Positions 41,158 through 52,934 are shown, numbered from the stretch's first letter. The stretch is 64,000 nt of DNA from Cordilura impudica (GCA_963682025.1 OY821521.1:118456012-118520011); one strand, 5' to 3'. The notes: generated by a model from the letters alone, not told the origin. Numbers and translations: made by a program.

Positions 41158-43900
41158 CTATCTCAGGTTGTTCTTATGGCCCACCCTCCCTTCAATGACA
41201 ATCGTTGTCCCCAAATCAGCTTCAACGATTCCTTCCTTATACAGCGGACTCAATTTGTTGCCCAATCTTTTATTTGCTTTAACAGAAACCCTATCGCCCA
41301 CTTTAAATTGTCTATCAATTCTGTCCCTATTGTGCATCGACAGAAGGTTTGTTTCGGCATTAGTAAGTATTTCCCTAATAAAATTCCTCAACTCAAGTGG
41401 AGTGGTGTGGATTATTTCCAAAGGTGTCCTTCCTGTAACTGAGTGAATAGTTCTATTATATTCTACGTTTGCTTGTAGTACCAGTTCTACCGTATCACCG
41501 ATATCCCTATCGATTTTTAAACAACCTGCAACTTCGCCTGGCCATTTGAAATACTATGTAATGGCGGTGCATTTATGATCCGTATATCGGCTGTTTGTAA
41601 AATTGCCCTAATAGTTTCCGAGTTAAGAGATTTTTCGTTGTCGCAAAAAACAGTTTTTGTTCCAGAGTAAAAAATAATTAACTATAGTATAGGTATTTTT
41701 ATATCAACTACTGCACGGGACTGGATTGGTTGCACAATTGCAAATTTTGAGAACTTGTCAGCACAGGTTAGAAAATACTTTTTATCGGTGAAATAGATAT
41801 CAACATGAAGAATTTTCCCCGCATAGGTAGGAATTTGGGTTTTTTTTTTGCGATTTTTGCGTTATGTTCGTCAACAAACGCCTTCTATATTTTAAGTTTC
41901 GCATGTGGATTCTTGTCTGAAACCGCAAATGTTAGCGGTTGCTGGTCGGTAAATATATTTAGATTCCTCAAACCATATAGCTAATGTCGAAAGGTCGTTA
42001 GGGCCAAGACTATAGCCAAAAGTTCCCTTTCATTGGTTGCGTAATTCGTTTCAGCATGCGTGGGTGTTCTTGAAATATATTGAAGAATACTGCGCCTAGC
42101 CCTAGCGCTGAAACAGCTGTCGTCAGATCGAAAGGTTTCCTGAAGTTCGGATACATTAACATGACATCTTCTGAAATGAGTATATCTTATAATTTATTGA
42201 ATGTCCGAACTTGTTCTTAATTAAAATTTATTGGTACCTTTTTTGACTGACTAGCGCTTACTTTTCCGTCATCTCCTTTGAGTTCACCGGTTAGTGGTTT
42301 TGCTATTTTTGCAAAACCTTTAATAAAGCATCTGTAATAATTTGTTAACCCCAAAAAAGATCTTCGCTGAAAAAGATTTGTCCGTTGGGGGTAATTTCTT
42401 ATCGTTTAGATCTTACTTGGAATTGTACGTATGCCTCCTCTTGAGACCATAAAACCAAAGAATTCTACGATATATTTATGGGTCCATTATCGATAGCAAC
42501 CAAACTGTAGTTGCGTTGTCAGTTACCAAAATGATATTACGTATGGCAACTGGCAACTGAGAATGGCAATTTCAGTTGCCAAATAGTTATCATATTGGCA
42601 ACCACAAATTTGTGGTTGCTGTTAATATTTTTATAAAGTAGGAAGGCGGCAAAACTGAAAGGGAAGTAAATTTTTGGTTTACTTTTAATAAATAACAAGT
42701 TTTTTAGTTCCTCAATATTAAAAACTTTTTTATTTACAATTAAAATTAAATTCTGAAAAATATATATATGTCTAGGAATGATAAAAGGTTAGTAATATAA
42801 GCATTGGATTATTCTATTCCTTATATCTGTAGCCAAAATATTGTTTTCCAGACCAAACCCAGGTTCACGGAACTAATTTTATTTTATTTATTTTTTATTC
42901 ACCTTAAATAACCTTTTTTTTGCTTGTTTGTATAAAATTATTTGATTCTTTACATTTATTTTCAGCTGTTAAACTGTCAAAATAGCATATTCGATAACTT
43001 TTTGGCAACTGAAAAAAGTTGCCTTACATAATACCAATTTATATGCCAGTTGCGTTGCTTATTGACAACCTAACTAAAGTTCGGTTGCCATCCATAATCG
43101 ACCTATTAAAGAATTTTGATTTGTCGGCTGAAACACGCATATTTTTTTAGGTACCAATCACTGTGGGCAATGTGTTCGTTTTCGGTTCGTGAGTAGATTA
43201 TCACGTCATCTATATAAACCTGACACGATTTCCCTATTTGGTCCCTAAGGACATCATCTATTGCCCGTTGAAAAATGCCAGGGGCATTTTCAGTCCGAAT
43301 GGAAGTCTACAAAATTCGTACTTCCCATTGTTGACAGAGAAAGCTGTTTTTCTCTGTCATTTTCTAAGAGTTCTATTTGGTGAAAACCAGATTTCAAGTC
43401 GAGAGTAGTGAAATATTTCGCCTGGGATACATATCATCTATTGTGACCGCGTTAAGTTTTGGAAATCTATGAGAAGTCGTTTTTTCCTATTTCCCTCATC
43501 ATCTAAGCATTTTTTGTCCACTACCCAAATTGGGCTATTATACGGTGACCTTGATGGTCTTATAATTTTGTTCCTTAGGAGATCTTCTATCTCTTTCTTC
43601 ACGAAATCGGATGCACTCATTGGATAGGGATATGACTTTGAATAAATTGCGTCATTTGCATTTGTCCGAATGGTAGCTTTTATTTCAGTATTATAGGGCA
43701 GTGATTCATTAGAGTCCGCGAAAACATTAGAATTTTTTAAAAAGACCGTGAATTGAACGAACAGTGAAAGGTTTATGGACTCCCATGATTCCCTTTAATT
43801 CATTGAAAGGTTTGATGTAATTTTTGGAAGCTCCAGTATCGACTAGGAATTTTATGGTTTTTCCAGCTAACGTTTTCTCTATGAATGGTAGCTGGGATTC
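41158..43900 (-). pseudogene. pol: errantivirus pol remnant
   Basis: From the right: RT start FVKKEIEDLLRNKIIRPSRS and YNSPIWVVDKK (about 43600-43500) and LLIDFQNL. After the TIR element comes the RT thumb with EFFGFMVSRGG (about 42460). RNase H reads NYATNERELLAIVLAL and TDQQPLTFAVSDKNPHAKLK (about 42050-41890). Integrase core HVDIYFTDKKYFLTCADKF (about 41810-41750), and the integrase end at 41421-41158 with FKVGDRVSVKANKRLGNKLSP and GHKNNLR. RT palm and much of the integrase are missing or scrambled. Dead. Confidence 0.78.
42480..43103. mobile_element. 624 bp TIR element inserted in errantivirus RT
   Basis: The left end GGGTCCATTATCGATAGCAACC and the right end, reversed, GGTCGATTATGGATGGCAACC are imperfect inverted termini. 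Similarity extends about 45 bases, and subterminal GGCAACTG/CAGTTGCC motifs recur. It is flanked by TAT on both sides (42477-42479, 43104-43106). On the minus strand RT reads FF just before it and KYIVEFFGF after it, so it splits that gene. No ORF. A non-autonomous DNA transposon of unassigned family. Confidence 0.75.
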
Positions 43901-44627
43901 TCCCCTAAAAAATTCATATAATCGACGTCGTATTCTATATCCAGAGCTGCGCCCTCTGAGACGTCACAATAATTTCCCGCTTCTGATCCTACGGACACGT
44001 GATTTATTCTCTGAATTTTCTGTCCTCTCTGTCTGTCGGACCCAGCTTGCTTCTTCTGATTATTCTGGGAATGTCCATAATTAGTATTCTGTCTGAATTT
44101 GGAAGATGTAGGGTCGACTTCCATTGGTTTTACATGGTTTTAGTTTGATCTGTGGGTTTGGGTTTTACCAAAATGGGGTTGCTTTGGATGACTTGAAGAT
44201 TTTATGAATTATGGATTTTTCCCCAGTGACTTATTTCCGTTGTGGTTCCCGTTCGATTGATCATTGGGAAAAGGTAAGTTTGTGGTATTTGGACCATCTT
44301 GAGTACGAAAGGCGGTTTTATTTTGCGAAGGACGTTGCAAACACGTATCTTTCATGATTTGATTCGACTTCTTGTGCCAAGCGGCTTTTTTAAACCAGAA
44401 ATGAATGTCCTAAGAGCATCAATTCTATATTTATCATTGTTGACACTAGGCGAAGGGTCTTTGAAGCGCTTAGCATTATCATCGTTATTATCACCATCAT
44501 CATCTTCTCTTCTCTGTTTTTGCTGGTTTCTTTCCTCAAATACAATATGATATGAATTGTTGCTGTTTGGTCCTCTTCGTGGTTTACACTTGTGGCACTT
44601 CCAACCATTTATGCGATCGTCGTACAT
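43879..44627 (-). pseudogene. gag: errantivirus gag C-terminal remnant
   Basis: Minus-strand 44627-44352 reads a basic CHKCKPRRG-like start, an Asp/Asn-rich stretch and then RIDALRTFISGLKKPL, a block found in gypsy-type Gag. 44124-43879 reads an Asn-, Gln- and Arg-rich tail that runs into DVDYMNFL near the protease. No zinc knuckle is clear. Frameshifted. The gag N-terminus is not recognised. Confidence 0.55.
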
Positions 44628-44914
44628 ACTCGAATATGTGTTCTTTGATAAAGGGCATCAGGAGAAAAATGGTATTTTGAAAAATGGTAGTTTGCACTGA
44701 TCACAATCACTCATTTCTTATATTTCTTTTTGTTTTATCCTTTCAAATATAAGAAGAAAATTTTTTTGGGTTTTTAAATTGTTTAAGTTTGGAATATTTT
44801 AATTAATTAATAGTCCTGAATTTTATGATTTTTACAAAGTTTTGAATGAAATTGTTTATTTGTTTAAATGCGTTATTTTTAATTTATTATATAACACGAT
44901 TAAAAACACGACCG

Positions 44915-45045
44915 TTTCAAATCAGAAAGTGATTTTGAGTTGATCGGTATAATAAGAGGTTGGCCTAGGTCAAATATTTTTGGTAGCACCAAACATCAGC
45001 ACAAATTCATTATACCCTCACGACATAGTTGTATAGGTTTATACA
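44915..45045. repeat. second copy of the dispersed GATCGGTATAATA repeat
   Basis: Shares ordered blocks with 33685-33840: TTGATCGGTATAATA, GGTCAAATATTTTTGGTAG, ATCAGCACAAATTCATTATACCC. It lies in the intron, 55 bases beyond the host exon's donor site. Confidence 0.6.
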
Positions 45046-45100
45046 CATATATGAAATAAGTTTGATCATCTTATATTTTTTAATATATGTGTGTACTTAC

Positions 45101-46070
45101 ATGATGTGTTTTTTTGTATAGGCTGGTTAGTCGTTTCTAATGATAGAATTGGAGTTGTGTTTGTGTTATTATTGATTAAATCAACAAATTGTTTTTGTTG
45201 CCCAAGATGTGATGTTCCAGCAGTAATATTTCCACCAGCAGGTGTAAAACATGATGTTGATATTATATCGTCAGATTGTGTAGTTGTAGAGACTAAAAAA
45301 CCATCATATGGTAAGGATTGTGCTACTTCTTGAATCAGAGATGAAGTTTCTGTGTGTTCTGTTTGCAGTGAAGAAACAATTTCGCCAGATGTCTCAGCCT
45401 TTGAGTCAGACTCTTCCGAATCTTGTGCAATTGACAGTTTTGGAGTAACCGTAGTCTCACAAATTGAATGCAAATCTGCTGGATCAGGTGTTGTAGCAGA
45501 AGGGGTCTGTGCTGACGAGATCGGGCTAGGTAATGGAGTTAAAGGGTGTTCTTCATTTTCAGTCAATATGTCTTCATCCAGCAAAGTCACACTACCATGA
45601 GCGTGAGACTGATGATATCGCAATCCATTTGCGTGCTTATACTTTTTACTGCAATCTTGTTCAGGACACTCGAGTAAAATTGGTGAAATAGCACACGGTG
45701 ATGAAATTTTACATTTTTTTGTGCTTATTTGTACGTTGAGTCCTGTCACTGGGTTTATTAAACTTTGCGGTTGAGTAGTTAGAACTGAAATTGGGATACC
45801 ACTCGCATTAACAAAGCTTGTGTTTAGAGTGTCATTTTCACCACCTACTGGCGAAGGAGCTTCATCTTTAGATTTTCCTTTTTCTGTTCGTGGTGGTAAA
45901 AAAGCGGTCGGTGAAGTGCTTGGCGTTGATTCTCCATTCGCGGATGAAAGTGAAGATCCATTATTAGTCTTATCTACTGCTAAAACACTAGATGTACGTG
46001 AACTTCCACGTCCGCCTTTTGATGCGCCATTTCGTAATTTGGAATGAACGTGGGAGTGTGAAAAGTAAAT
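45101..46070 (-). CDS. sbb: internal exon of scribbler/brakeless (ZNF608/609-type nuclear zinc finger protein)
   Basis: The only recognised host gene. Minus-strand exon of 970 bases, open throughout, bounded by an acceptor (TATATGAATTAG, AG at 46071-46072) and a strong donor GTAAGT (45100-45095). It encodes a basic, Gly/Ser-rich start ([16 protein letters not shown]), a Pro/Ser/Thr-rich region, [19 protein letters not shown], then one C2H2 zinc finger, [18 protein letters not shown] followed by RYHQSHAHG (about 45676-45598), and a long acidic Ser/Thr-rich tail. The [16 protein letters not shown] form is specific to the scribbler and ZNF608/609 family. In Drosophila the long isoform is a nuclear transcriptional co-repressor needed for eye axon targeting and growth. 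Upstream exons lie to the right and downstream exons to the left; none was found in the window, so the introns are long. It is more GC-rich than its flanks. Confidence 0.9.
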
Positions 46071-46866
46071 CTAATTCATATAAAAACAAACATATTTCAA
46101 AATTAATTTTCTTTTAATAATATCATGTAAGAATACAGTGATTACTTAAAAATTAGAAAAAGTTGAACGTTAAAAAAAACGCAGTCGTTATAAATACATC
46201 TATAAAATTGTAAATATTCTGTTCAGAAAAGTAAAATTCGGGAAAACTGTTTGCTGTCAACCAGTTTTCCCATGCTTACAAATTTCTTAGTCTAAATTTT
46301 GATATAATTTATAATACACATATATTAATTTTATTCCGAAAGATGAAATTCGGACGATCTTGACACAGAGGTTTGGGAAAAAACATTTAATTAAATATCA
46401 AGCACAATCTCTAGATTCTAAATATGCAAAAACACAATTAAAAGAAACAAGTACTAGTGCTAAATTATCTTCCAAGCAAATTTTAAATATTTTATATTTC
46501 ATTACGAATAAATGAGTGTCGAAACCCCCGTATTATAACCAAGGTTTTCAACACCAAGAGACAAAAAGACTAGATTTCAAATTATTTTGGTATTTTCTTG
46601 CTTTTTTAGCCGGAAACAATTATTAAATGCAATCAGTATAAATTGAAACCGCTAAGTTTAAACGGCAGAATTGCATACATAACTATACAGGGAGATGTCA
46701 ACATGCAAAACGAAATAACTGATCCAATTTACAAGAAAAATTATCCAACTGCTAAACTCAACGAAAGAGCGCGTTCCTGTTCCCCTTTACTCAGTTGTGA
46801 AAAAAGAAAAAATAAATAAATCCAATAGCACTGTTTTGTTATAAAAATTATGATTTTGCAAAAACA
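46071..46866. other. intron sequence right of the host exon
   Basis: AT-rich, 800 bases, no gene or repeat recognised. Includes the polypyrimidine-like stretch before the exon's acceptor, as read on the minus strand. Confidence 0.4.
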
Positions 46867-47005
46867 ATGTCAATGCCAACAACAACAGTAATGTCTACAC
46901 AGATACTATATACCCAACAAAGAATAAACAGTGGTTCCCAACCTAATAACGAGGTGCTCGCTGATCAATTTAATATGCCCAAAAATAATTCAATTCAAAC
47001 CGGTA
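46867..47005 (+). pseudogene. non-LTR ORF1 N-terminal piece
   Basis: ATG at 46867, MSMPTTTVMSTQILYTQQR, then Asn/Gln-rich sequence to IQTG at 47005, where Gypsy-2 begins. After the Gypsy and its duplicated CCGGTA the same frame goes on at 54702 (MDRYITITSNRKSS). It looks like the low-complexity start of a Jockey-type ORF1, with a matching later block at 54810-54998. Confidence 0.55.
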
Positions 47006-47581
47006 TGATGGTCTTTTATAAGGATATCGCTTTTTACTATAGCGAATGTATTTATGAGGCCGCTCTATAAATTAAAAAGCGAGTTACTCCTTTAAGTTCT
47101 GATTTTGAATTAAACTTTATTTTTCAAATTTCCTTACTATTTATACAACTTATGAGATTCATACTTATAATCTAGTAACTTAATTAATCATAACTTAATT
47201 ATTCATAACTTAATAATTACCAAATCCATAGTGTCTCACTTTCTACGTCATACAAGTCATTCACTTGTATAATGCATTTTGGTTGCATTGACGGTATAGT
47301 GTTTTCATAAGATCTCAAATAACCTTTTCAATTCAACTGGGTGGCTACTGGTGTCTTTGATACGCAATACAAAGCAAAATTCATAAATGGGTCAGCTGGT
47401 GATCATTATTGCTGACTACCCAATATTGACAAATTATTTGTATTCAATTGTTCTTATTAACAGTGAAATCCCGTATAGTGTGACAACATGGATTTGTATT
47501 CTTATACAGTAAGATCCCGTATAGTGGGACAACATGGATTAGTATTCTTATGGTGCTACACATATGAGTGCACATACTACA
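47006..47581 (-). repeat. Gypsy-2 3' LTR
   Basis: 576 bp. On the minus strand it begins TGTAGTATGTGC and ends AGACCATCA. Same length and almost the same sequence as 54120-54695. Confidence 0.95.
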
Positions 47582-47591
47582 CCCTGCACCT
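47582..47591 (-). other. Gypsy-2 polypurine tract
   Basis: AGGTGCAGGG on the minus strand, directly against TGTAGT at the LTR start. Position and purine content fit the plus-strand primer of an mdg1-like element. Confidence 0.7.
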
Positions 47592-47847
47592 AAAAAAAAT
47601 TTTCTTTGAAAATTTTCATTTACCTTCTTTTTTTTTTTTTTTTTTTGTTTAGTAAGTAATATATTCATATGATTTCTACAAGTATTATTTATTTTTGTTA
47701 ATTTTATTGTTATTCAACTTGGTTGTAATTAACTTTATTAAAAAATATAATTTTTTATGTAATTTATAATATTCTTGTATACAAATTAGTTATTAATAAG
47801 AATTTTTGTATGTACAATTTCTTTTCTTTTTCTTTTGTTTTCGATAA
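47592..47847 (-). other. Gypsy-2 3' untranslated stretch
   Basis: About 255 AT-rich bases between the pol stop and the PPT, with a long A run on the minus strand (about 47645-47630). No gene. Confidence 0.5.
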
Positions 47848-50800
47848 TTATTTATAATATTTCTTAAGTAAATTCTTATGTACAACTCTATCACTATCCT
47901 TGATTTTTATAGTTACATTTACGTTGTCTATGTTTACTACTTCGTACGGACCCTTATAAGGTGGTTCGTTTTTCTTTCTATTTTCTATTTTCAATAAAAC
48001 TAAATCTCCTATTCTAAGATCTATACTATTCTTATTTCGATTCGAATCTAAACTTCTTATCAATTTTATGTTCTCTATCATTTTTCTAGCGTAATTATCC
48101 AAATCATAAATTGGTTCATTATTACCGATCATATTATCCCCTGGTAGTCTAGTTAATCTACCGTAAATCAATTCGAATGGTGAATAATCAGTGTCGACAT
48201 GAGGTGTTACGTTATAGGCAAATGCGTAGTATGGTATCCATTGATGGCCAATTATTGTCATCCACGAAAGAAAGAAAATATTCATTTAGTACCCTGTGAT
48301 TTCTTTCCACAGTTCCTAAAGTTTCGTGATGATAAGGTGTCGAGAATCGTTGTTCTATTCTCAACATTTCGCAAATTTCCTTCATAAGTTGATTTGTTAA
48401 TTCTGTTCCTCTGTCGGACTTGAGTTTTTTGAATAATCCGTATTTAAGAATGACATTCTCTACTAGTGCTTTTGCTATAGATTTAGCCTCTTTAGTTTCC
48501 ATTGGGCACGCTATTACGTATTTAGTTAATTCACACTGCATTGTGAGTATGTATCTATTGCACTCTGATGGTCTCAAAGGACCTACTGTGTCAATAGTTA
48601 TAATCTCGAAACTTTCACATGGTGTGTCTGTGATTGTCAATTGTTCTCAGGTGTGTTTTATGCGTTTGTTTCTTTGGCAAAGGTCACATGTTCTTATGTA
48701 GTTTTTTACCATTTTATTCATATTCTTCCATATGTACTTTTGTCTTAGCTTTAAGAGAGTTTTTCTTACTCCGAAATGTCCTTCGCATGGTGTGCTGTGA
48801 TATAATTTCATGAGTTCATCTTTTCGTTTATTGTCTGTTATTTGTTGAGGGTTTTCGTATAGAAGAATTTTCACATTTTCGTTTGTTATACCATTCAGTC
48901 TTTTTATGAATGTTTCCTTTGATACTAAGTTGAATATATTATCACTCCTTTTCAGTGCATAATGTCTGTGATTCAACTTCTCTAATTCAGATAGTAGTTT
49001 CTCCAAGGTATTATCTAGATAATATGGATTTTCGCTACATATCACACGTGTTTCGTGTAGACTTTTATCGTCTTCTATAAGTATTCTGTTGGTCGACCTT
49101 TTTCTCAATACGAATTTTAATTCTCTTGCGCGTTTTATATCGTTCTTAGATGTACATTCCCAGATGTTGAGTTGATCAGACTCATTGGGACATGCCATAT
49201 CATTATTCTCGATTTCTTTATTCTTCTGTGACATCTTTTTCTTCATTCCTCTCGTTAACACCAGTGTTTTTTTTACTGTCTCATCAGTATTTTGAGGTAT
49301 CATTTCTTTTAGTATTTCCGAATCTATATTTATTCGCGAAAGTGCGTCGGCATTTGTGTTGTTCTTTCCTTTTATATATATAATTTTAAAATCGTAATCC
49401 GAAAGTTCTAAACGGATTCTCGTTAATCTTGAACTAGGATTTTTGTGTGAAAATAATGCAATTAGTGGTCGGTGGTCTGTTATTACGGTGAATTTCCTTC
49501 CGTATATATATGGTCTGAAAAATTGTATTCCCCAGTGTATGGCTAATAGCTCCTTTTCTATAACATATTTGTTTTTGTCGTGCTTATTTAGTGCTTTGCT
49601 CGCAAAAGATATTGGTCTTTCATCGCCACTTTCCTCTTGCGATAATATAGCTTCTAACGCAACATCTGATGCATCTGTAGTCAAAATTAATGGTTTTTCC
49701 AAGTCTGGATATTGCAAGACAGGTGGATTCATTAATGCTTGTTTGAGCTTTTCAAAGGCAGTTTGATGTTCGTCTGTCCATTCAAATTTTGTGTTTTTCT
49801 TTAATAATGCATTCAAACAACTTGCAGTGACTGCAAAATTTTCTATAAAGCGTCTATAGTAATTACAGAATGCTACAAATCTTCGCACATCATCGGTGTT
49901 TTTAGGATATTTTTGTACTGCTTCATACTTTGATGGATCTGGTTTAATGTCATTTGGTGTTATCAAATGACCTAGATATACTACTTCAGGTTTTAGAAAA
50001 CAACATTTGTTAGCATTAAGTTTTAGGTTGTACTTCATTAATGTATCGAGAACCATATTCAAATTGGCATTGCGATGTTTCAGACTGCATCCGAATACTA
50101 TTATGTCATCAACGTATAGAAAAGCTTCAGTTGACAAACCTGACAAAGCTATTGTCAACATGCGTTGAAAACTGTTAGATGATATTTTTAATCCAAAAGG
50201 CAATCTTGTATATTGGTAGTGACCATCCGAAGTTGAAAATGCGGTATAAGGACGTGATTGTTCGTCTAGTTCAATTTGATGGAATGAACTGGTCATATCC
50301 AATGTTGAAAAATATTTTGCTCTACCTAATTTATCCAAAACGTCTTCCAATCTTGTTAATGGAAATTTATCATTAATGACCTTGTCGTTTAATTTTCTAA
50401 AATCAACCACCAATCTCCATTTTTTTAGATCAGTTTGTCCCTTTTTCGGTACCAATAATAAGGGAGCATTATATGGGCTTATAGAGGGTTCTATTATATT
50501 TTTCCTCAACAAATCTTGCACCTGTGCATTTATTTCATCAGTTTGTGCATGCGGTAAGCGATAGTTTTTTATATAAACTGGTTTTTGGTCGTTTAATTCA
50601 ATTGACTGTTTATAGAAATTATTTGTGGTTATATCCTCGCCCTCCATATGGAATATATTCTGGTATTTCCGCAATATTTTTATAAGTTCGTTACCTCCTT
50701 TTCCACTTATTTCATCCAACTTCAAATTCTTCAACAATTTACTAAATCTATTCTCAGAAAACTTATTCTTATCTTGGTCTATTGAACATACTGTATAATT

Positions 50801-51433
50801 TTTTAATGGAGCTGTTTCTATCTTGATATTCTTCACTATTGTAGTTTTCCCAGTTACATTTAGAAGTTTTATGTGTTGAATGCCTTCTTTTGGTATTATA
50901 GCGTTTGCCAAATATACGCCTTCTAGTATTTCCCTATTCAAAATCACGCTATCTTCTTCCAGATTTATTTTAAAAGGCATCACCATTTCACTTCTAGGTG
51001 GTATGGTTATATAGTTCGTGATGAATGCGTCATCGTATATTGGAATTACTATATTTTGTTCATCTAGTTTGAAGGTCAACACATATTTATCATAATCGAT
51101 TTTACATTTGAATTTCGATAGAAAATCCCTACCTAGAATGCCATCTGTACCTATAGGAAAATCATTTTCCACCACTTGTACTTTCTGTTCTATAATATTA
51201 TTTTCAAAGTTCATTTTCGCAATAGTTGAACCGAGTGATTTTACTTGTCCATCCGATATACCACTTAAACTGCATATATCGTTTGAATCCATATCATGAA
51301 AAAATACACAGCCCTCCTTGCACAAAGATATATCCGCCCCTGTGTCTATCAGAAATGTGACCATATAGTCTACATTTATAATTTTAATTTTAATGTAATT
51401 TCGTAGATTGGAGGATATACTATATATTTTCAT
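47848..51433 (-). pseudogene. pol: Gypsy-2 pol: protease, RT, RNase H, integrase
   Basis: ATG at 51433, 5 bases after the gag stop. A 928-codon ORF contains the protease FLIDTGADISLC (Asp30), DGILGRDFL, RT blocks IIEPSISPYNAPLLLVPKK and KKWRLVVDFRKLND, STLDMTSSFHQI, FLYVDDIIVFG (YVDD, residue about 440), RNase H LTTDASDVALEA and VITDHRPLIALF, and the integrase zinc region CEGHFGVRKTL...CDLCQRNK. An in-frame TGA (48649-48647) then cuts it. The same frame continues through ITIDTVGPL (Asp), LKSDRGTEL (Asp) and LGTVERNHR (Glu) until a frameshift near 48250, after which YYAFAYNVTPH, FELIYGRLTRL and the GPY-type YKGPYEVVNI complete it to 47848. With the two lesions it cannot yield full Pol. Confidence 0.92.
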
Positions 51434-51438
51434 ATTTT

Positions 51439-52404
51439 TTATTGGACGTTCTCCGGAGATTCCTGTTGAGCGATCTCCGGCTCCTGGGAGTTTCCCTGGT
51501 ACTGTACTTGGTTTACATTATGTCTTCTGTTGTTTTCATTATAGTTATTATTATTTCTACCACGGCTATTATTGTTATTTCGTTTGTTATTATTGCCATT
51601 ATATCTTCTGTTGTTGTTATTTCTGTTGTTGTTGTTATGTCCGTTAATATTGCTGTTCGTATTTCTGTTATTTGCATTGTTGTTGTTGTTCCCTGAACGA
51701 CACACTTGTGCAAAATGACCAATCTTGTCACATTTTCTACAGTTTAAACCGTAAGCTGGACATTTGTTCTTCATGTGGTTTCTGCCACAGTTATAGCAAT
51801 TATTCTGTTTTTGTTGCCCATTCGTCATATATAATATTTGCTTTTGTTTAAGGCCATTCTCGGATTCCTCGGCGATTGCAAGTGCTTCGGTAAGAGTTGA
51901 AACTCTACTAGCACCTACAGTTGACACTATTTGCTGATCCCTTATGCCATTTTTGAAAGTGTTAAAAGCCAAAATATTATTTGTTCTAACTATTGAGTTC
52001 CTATCATTTTCTCCAACTTCAAGAATTTGAACGTCGTTCAGTTCCGTGATCAATTCCTGAATTTTTTCAGCAAAATTACGTACTGAGTCGCCCTTTTGGG
52101 TTAATGTTGTTATTCTACCCAATAGGTTATTTGAAGTTGCTGTTGGTTTGTAGGACTTCCTTAATGCTTGTACAAGTTGTGTAACAGTGGTGGGGACAGT
52201 TTCCTGTTTCACCATGTTCTGTACCTTTGTGTCCAAACGTGTCTTAAGTACGAAATTGAACAAAGCATTTTGTTTAGCCGCCGGTATTGTTTCACTTACG
52301 AGCTCAAGATTCGTAATGAAATTGTTCAGTTCACCCTTTTTTCCAGTAAAAACAGGAATTAGTTTTCCAACTACTGACAATTCCTAAATGTCCAAAGGCT
52401 CCAT
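51439..52404 (-). pseudogene. gag: Gypsy-2 gag
   Basis: The natural start appears to be the ATG at 52404 (MEPLDI), followed by a TAG at 52386-52384. From 52380 the frame is open for 313 codons: LSVVGKLIPVFTGKKGELN, the capsid region typical of mdg1/412, then two CCHC knuckles, CYNCGRNHMKNKC and CRKCDKIGHFAQVC (about 51790-51700), and a long Asn/Arg-rich tail (about 51690-51530). It forms the particle and binds RNA. The capsid-to-knuckle layout is complete; only the early TAG breaks it. A start at TTG after the stop is possible but less likely. Confidence 0.85.
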
Positions 52405-52680
52405 TATGATCGCTTGTTTTTTTCTCTGAATCTGCCCGTTTCTTAAAGTGTTGCTCTAAAGTATTTATTGTTTCCGATTTTAATTTTTTAAACTGTTCCA
52501 ATATTTCCGTCTGCTCTCCTTCTTTTAATATGGAGTTCGATAAGCAGATCCCCAATTTTTTTTTCAAATTTTGGATTTCCTCTTTCTTCTCCCTTACCGT
52601 GTCTCATGTGTACGGTTTGTTTAATGACTTTTTCGCATTTATATTTATTTGCTCGAGCTGTTTTATATGTTCCATTTGGG
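52331..52680 (-). pseudogene. coiled-coil leader ORF overlapping gag start (Gypsy-2)
   Basis: In a frame different from gag, the minus strand from about 52671 reads MEHIKQLEQININAKKSLNK, a TGA near 52609, and then KKEEIQNLKKKLGICLSN, ILEQFKKLKSETINTLEQHF and so on to 52331, overlapping the gag start by about 70 bases. It has heptad spacing of Leu and Ile with many Lys and Glu, so a coiled coil. Gypsy-1 has a Lys/Ile/Glu-rich ORF in the same place (15699), there continuous with gag. Not recognised as a family. Confidence 0.45.
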
Positions 52681-52727
52681 ATATGGACACTATATTCTTA
52701 CACTTTCAAGTAGGTTTCCGACAGCTG

Positions 52728-52934
52728 TTAATCTTTTGCAAACTTTCTAATCATTAGAACAGTTTCAATTTCGTTAATTGTACCTTCACGTTCAACAAAA
52801 CCTATATCCTTTTTTAGCTTTATTAACCATTCGGGTCTTTCCTCAGGATTGTAAGGCTTTTCAATTTCCAAAATTTCCTCAGGATCCCAAACAATTTTAT
52901 TCTTTGATCTATCTCTTCTCAACTTTATAGGCAT
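52728..52934 (-). CDS. short MP-starting leader ORF (Gypsy-2)
   Basis: 68 residues, starting MPIKLRRDRSKNKIVWDPEE, then KPYNPEERPEWLIKLKKDIG and an acidic helix ending IRKFAKD. It is intact. It corresponds by position, length and pattern (basic MP start, P-F/Y-x-x-E-E/Q, later L...E-x-G) to 15330-15521 in Gypsy-1. There is no membrane segment. It lies 45 bases after the membrane ORF at 53147. Function unknown. Confidence 0.5.
   Translation of the reverse strand: MPIKLRRDRSKNKIVWDPEEILEIEKPYNPEERPEWLIKLKKDIGFVEREGTINEIETVLMIRKFAKD

Larger units (their letters stand above)
39847..44650 (-). mobile_element. errantivirus (insect endogenous retrovirus), decayed
   Basis: The minus strand carries, from right to left, remains of gag (about 44627-43879), pol (about 43900-41158) and env (41132-39847) in the order of gypsy/ZAM-type errantiviruses. 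LTRs were not found. A 624 bp TIR element (42480-43103) interrupts RT, and a MITE abuts the end of env. Many stops and frame changes; it is a fossil. Confidence 0.82.

Noticed and set aside
45820..46047. Plus-strand ORF with [11 protein letters not shown] and many Pro/Ser
   Set aside because: Antisense of the scribbler exon; the minus-strand frame has the conserved zinc finger and splice sites.
51425..51441. AAAAAAT as a -1 frameshift site between Gypsy-2 gag and pol
   Set aside because: The gag stop codon lies before the heptamer is fully decoded, so the usual slippage model does not fit; pol has its own ATG five bases later.
51408..51696. Plus-strand ORFs rich in Tyr, Cys, Val and Ile that look like membrane proteins
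   Set aside because: Reverse of the Asn-rich tail of Gypsy-2 Gag (AAT/AAC repeats read backwards).
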